DNA from: Candidatus Methanoperedens sp.
Lineage (GTDB): Archaea > Halobacteriota > Methanosarcinia > Methanosarcinales > Methanoperedenaceae
Direction of reading: 5' to 3'
DNA: 33,021 bases
NCBI GenBank assembly: GCA_028717345.1
Contig: JAQUNZ010000025.1
Location: forward strand, 1-33,021
The notes under the pieces were generated by a model that searched no databases, was not told the DNA's origin, and saw nothing but the letters and a program-made list of their open reading frames with translations. Positions within the stretch are counted from its first letter, which is position 1. Every line of letters begins with the position of its first letter. This document shows positions 30,622-33,021 of the stretch, one piece after another. Both the position numbers and the translations under genes were made by a program.

Positions 30622-32433
30622 ATGAAATACGACGCCATAGTGGTCGGTTTAGGACCGGCAGGAGCAACCGCTGCTTATGAGTTGAGCAAAAAAGGTGCGA
30701 GCGTGCTGGCACTCGACAAGCAAAAGCATCCCAGATACAAACCCTGCGGCGGCGGGCTCACTGCCAGGATAGAGAAGATTTTGGAACCGGATTTCAAAAG
30801 TGTAGTTGAGAGAACCATCTCTAAAGTGAACTTTACCTTCAAAGGATCAGGCGACATCCATGCAGTATCTGATCAGCCGCTTGTGCATATGGTGATGCGG
30901 GATGTGTTCGATAACTTCCTTGTTGAGAAAGCAAGATTTGCTGGCGCTGAAATACATGAGCAGGAAAAAGTCACTCACATTGAAGAGGGAAAGGACAGCG
31001 TGCTTGTGATGACTGAAAAAAATATGTATGCTGCAAAGCTTCTTATCGGGGCTGATGGTGTCAATGGCATTGTAGCGCGATCATTAGGGCTTAAGCCAAG
31101 AAAGAGGACAGCCGTACTTATAGAGGGTGAGGTTAAAGTCAGAAATGAGATTTTTAAGAAATTATCTGAAGAAATCCTGTTTGATTTCGGTTCAGTTCCA
31201 TACGGCTACGGCTGGATCTTCCCGAAGGCTGATCATCTCTCCCTCGGCGTAGGCGGGTGGAGAAAAATGATGAAAAATCCAAAGCCATATTATTCAATGT
31301 TCCTGTCTGACCAGTACCTTACTGATAAGATAGAGAGCGAGCATAAGTTCGGGTATACTATCCCGATCTTTGATGGAGGGTCAAAGATCACAAGCTCCCG
31401 AACTATGCTTTGTGGCGATGCCGCTGCCCTTGTTGATCCTTTCCTCGGCGAGGGGATATATTATGCAATACGCAGCGGTCAGATAGCAGCGGATGTGGCA
31501 AATGATATGCTACAGGGCAATACCACAACTGAAAGTTATCAGGAGCGAATCGCCCGGGAGATATACCCTGAATTCGAGCATGCACGCAATATCGGCATGG
31601 TCTTCTACACATTCCCTAAAATTGGATACGAACTGCTGAAACGCTACCCGGAATTCTATGAGCTGATATTCGATATAGTAAGAGGAGAAGCAAGCTATGG
31701 ACAGCTATGGAGCATGATGAAGAGCAAAGCAGGTATTGAAACACTGGCATTCTTCGGGCTTCTTAAAACCAGACACCATGATGTTCGGGATATGTATGAT
31801 TCGATAGCGGAGAAGTACGATTCCTGCGCATCCCTCTGGAAAAATAGTGTTGGAAAAGGTGTCTGGAACTATTACGAAGAGTTGTTGCATAAAAATGTCA
31901 ACGATGGAGCCAAAGTGCTTGATGCCGGCACGGGGACAGGAGAAGCGATAAAAGCTATACTCAACAACTCGAACCCATCAATGGTTATGGGCATCGATAT
32001 CTCAAAAGGGATGCTGAAAATAGCACGGGAAAAGATAAAAGATAAAAGGGTCAGGTTCGAGGTTCAGGATATTCAAACTCTTCCATATCCAGACAATTCC
32101 TTTGACGTAGTCACATGTACATGGGCGCTGGAGACGCTGGAATACCCTAAAAAGACAGTTGCAGAGTTTCTGCGTGTGATCAACGAAGACGGTTATGTTA
32201 TATATGTTTTTCACAGCTTCCCCTCTAATATGACCGGATGGCTCTATTCGAATCTAATGGAGCGGTTGCTTAAGAAAAAGTTAGAACTGCGCTTCCTTAC
32301 CCCGGAAGAACGCCCTTTCCACAAATGCGGCAGGTCAAGTATAGCCAGTTTTGCCGGAGGACTTGCTACTGTTGTGGTTCTAAGGAAATGCTGCAATGTG
32401 GAGGATGAAACCGCGCCGTGCCAGATTGCTTAG
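30622..32433 (+). CDS. geranylgeranyl-reductase-family flavoprotein fused to a class I methyltransferase
   Basis: A 603-aa fusion. Residues 1-375 are a full family member: YDAIVVGLGPAGATAA, PCGGGL at about 42-47 (flavin-near cysteine), LLIGADGVNG, YGYGWIFPK (typical of lipid and quinone reductases) and MLCGDAAALVDPFLGEGIYYAIRSG. Residues 390-600 are a SAM-dependent methyltransferase of the UbiE/type-11 kind: MYDSIAEKYDS, motif I VLDAGTGTGEA (about 430-440), MGIDISKGML, and LPYPDNSFDVVTCTWALETLEY. Both halves look complete, and no stop or frameshift lies at the join. The likely product is a reduced and methylated isoprenoid quinone or lipid, but this is inference. The 3' end overlaps the convergent radical SAM gene by 4 nt. 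Confidence 0.9.
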   Translation: MKYDAIVVGLGPAGATAAYELSKKGASVLALDKQKHPRYKPCGGGLTARIEKILEPDFKSVVERTISKVNFTFKGSGDIHAVSDQPLVHMVMRDVFDNFLVEKARFAGAEIHEQEKVTHIEEGKDSVLVMTEKNMYAAKLLIGADGVNGIVARSLGLKPRKRTAVLIEGEVKVRNEIFKKLSEEILFDFGSVPYGYGWIFPKADHLSLGVGGWRKMMKNPKPYYSMFLSDQYLTDKIESEHKFGYTIPIFDGGSKITSSRTMLCGDAAALVDPFLGEGIYYAIRSGQIAADVANDMLQGNTTTESYQERIAREIYPEFEHARNIGMVFYTFPKIGYELLKRYPEFYELIFDIVRGEASYGQLWSMMKSKAGIETLAFFGLLKTRHHDVRDMYDSIAEKYDSCASLWKNSVGKGVWNYYEELLHKNVNDGAKVLDAGTGTGEAIKAILNNSNPSMVMGIDISKGMLKIAREKIKDKRVRFEVQDIQTLPYPDNSFDVVTCTWALETLEYPKKTVAEFLRVINEDGYVIYVFHSFPSNMTGWLYSNLMERLLKKKLELRFLTPEERPFHKCGRSSIASFAGGLATVVVLRKCCNVEDETAPCQIA

Positions 32434-33021
32434 CTTTTCAAGTCACAGGTAGAAGTCATAAAACTATCATGTAAATTAACCTGGCACATCAAAGGGTCAG
32501 GAGCAAGTATCCCTTTATATTGTCTTGCCCTGAACCTGCATCCTCCTTTGCAATCGGGAAGTACGGCGCAATCATTGCATTCAAGTTCATCAAGTTTCCA
32601 TAGCCAGGACTTGCAGATGTTTTTCCATGCAGATTTGAGATCAGTAACATCCCCTGCAGGTTCATTTTCAAAAAATCCGCATTTACTGACTGAACCATCG
32701 GGCGCTACCGAACAAAGGTGAGAACCGCATGTGTAATTTCCTGTGCTTTCATGTGCTCCTGCGCCGAACCCGTATTTTAAAAAATTGGCGGCTTCCTTAA
32801 AATCAAGAACAAAATCCCTGTTTTCTGAAAGTGCACCCACGATACATGGGACATCAACGCTCCATGAGATCGCTCCCATCTTTGAAAAAAGCTTTTCCAT
32901 CTCATCAAACTCTCCTGTATTGAATTTATGTGTCATAGTCGCAATAGAAACAGGAATCCCGGATTCACATAAATTGGTTATGCCTTTCATGGACCTGGAA
33001 TACGAACCTTTTCCTCGCAGC
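32430..33021 (-). CDS. radical SAM/SPASM-domain protein (5' part outside window)
   Basis: Only the C-terminal 197 residues are visible; the frame stays open to the window edge, where it reads GKGSYSRSMKGITNL, a stretch typical of the middle of radical SAM barrels, so ATG 32990 is internal. The visible part ends with a SPASM domain: CGSHLCSVAPDGSVSKCGF, then ELECNDCAVLPDCKGGCRFRA and a final MCQV, with enough cysteines for two auxiliary [4Fe-4S] clusters. SPASM proteins modify peptides or activate enzymes. The N-terminal CxxxCxxC cannot be seen from here. It converges on the reductase-methyltransferase fusion. Substrate is unknown. Confidence 0.9.
   Translation of the reverse strand, partial: LRGKGSYSRSMKGITNLCESGIPVSIATMTHKFNTGEFDEMEKLFSKMGAISWSVDVPCIVGALSENRDFVLDFKEAANFLKYGFGAGAHESTGNYTCGSHLCSVAPDGSVSKCGFFENEPAGDVTDLKSAWKNICKSWLWKLDELECNDCAVLPDCKGGCRFRARQYKGILAPDPLMCQVNLHDSFMTSTCDLKS

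Overview
The window looks like chromosomal DNA of a cytochrome-rich methane-cycling archaeon, most probably Candidatus Methanoperedens (ANME-2d) or a close relative. Archaeal signs are an Orc1/Cdc6 initiator, two geranylgeranyl-reductase-family flavoproteins, a PGF-CTERM-type surface anchor, an archaeal-type CoaBC and TATA-box promoters. The genus assignment is an inference from the 40-heme cytochrome carrying S-layer-like domains; no database was searched.

Layout. 1-1794: end of a ResB-like gene and a CcsA-type haem handling protein (cytochrome c maturation). 1855-3181 (minus): an AT-rich two-gene module, a HicA-like small protein plus an unrecognised 347-aa partner. 3321-9723: a small cysteine-rich protein, then one giant gene for a 1958-aa cytochrome with 40 haem-attachment motifs, a 12-haem repeating unit, two S-layer-like domains and membrane anchors at both ends. 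9753-13152 (minus): secreted subtilisin-like protease, a 97-aa unknown overlapping coaBC, coaBC, and a small secreted unknown. 13238-15742 (plus): overlapping run of DUF166, malic enzyme and rhomboid protease, then tRNA-Gly(GCC). 15901-17022 (minus): orc1/cdc6, with direct and inverted repeats behind its promoter. 17208-20940 (minus): ccdA, a two-helix membrane protein and a three-HMA copper-type P-ATPase in one tight operon. 21097-23917 (minus): NapH-like membrane iron-sulfur protein overlapping a membrane-anchored seven-repeat beta-propeller. 23918-24473: mostly non-coding, with a strong 17-bp hairpin. 24474-24749: small membrane protein of uncertain start. 24853-29519: PGF-CTERM surface protein, two tandem MacB/FtsX-like permeases, their ATPase, and a Clp-fold serine protease. 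29559-32433: two geranylgeranyl-reductase-family enzymes, the second fused to a methyltransferase. 32430-33021 (minus): end of a radical SAM/SPASM protein.

How the genes fit together. Several neighbourhoods serve extracellular electron transfer. ResB/CcsA and CcdA supply haem and reductant for cytochrome c assembly; CopA exports copper/silver-type cations and may protect or feed the cell envelope; the giant cytochrome is the likely conduit through or along the S-layer; the NapH-like protein could pass electrons between the quinone pool and the outside; and the reductase-methyltransferase fusion may finish an isoprenoid quinone or lipid. The rest is housekeeping (coaBC, malic enzyme, replication initiator, tRNA) and envelope export and proteolysis. 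I saw no CRISPR array, insertion sequence or rRNA.
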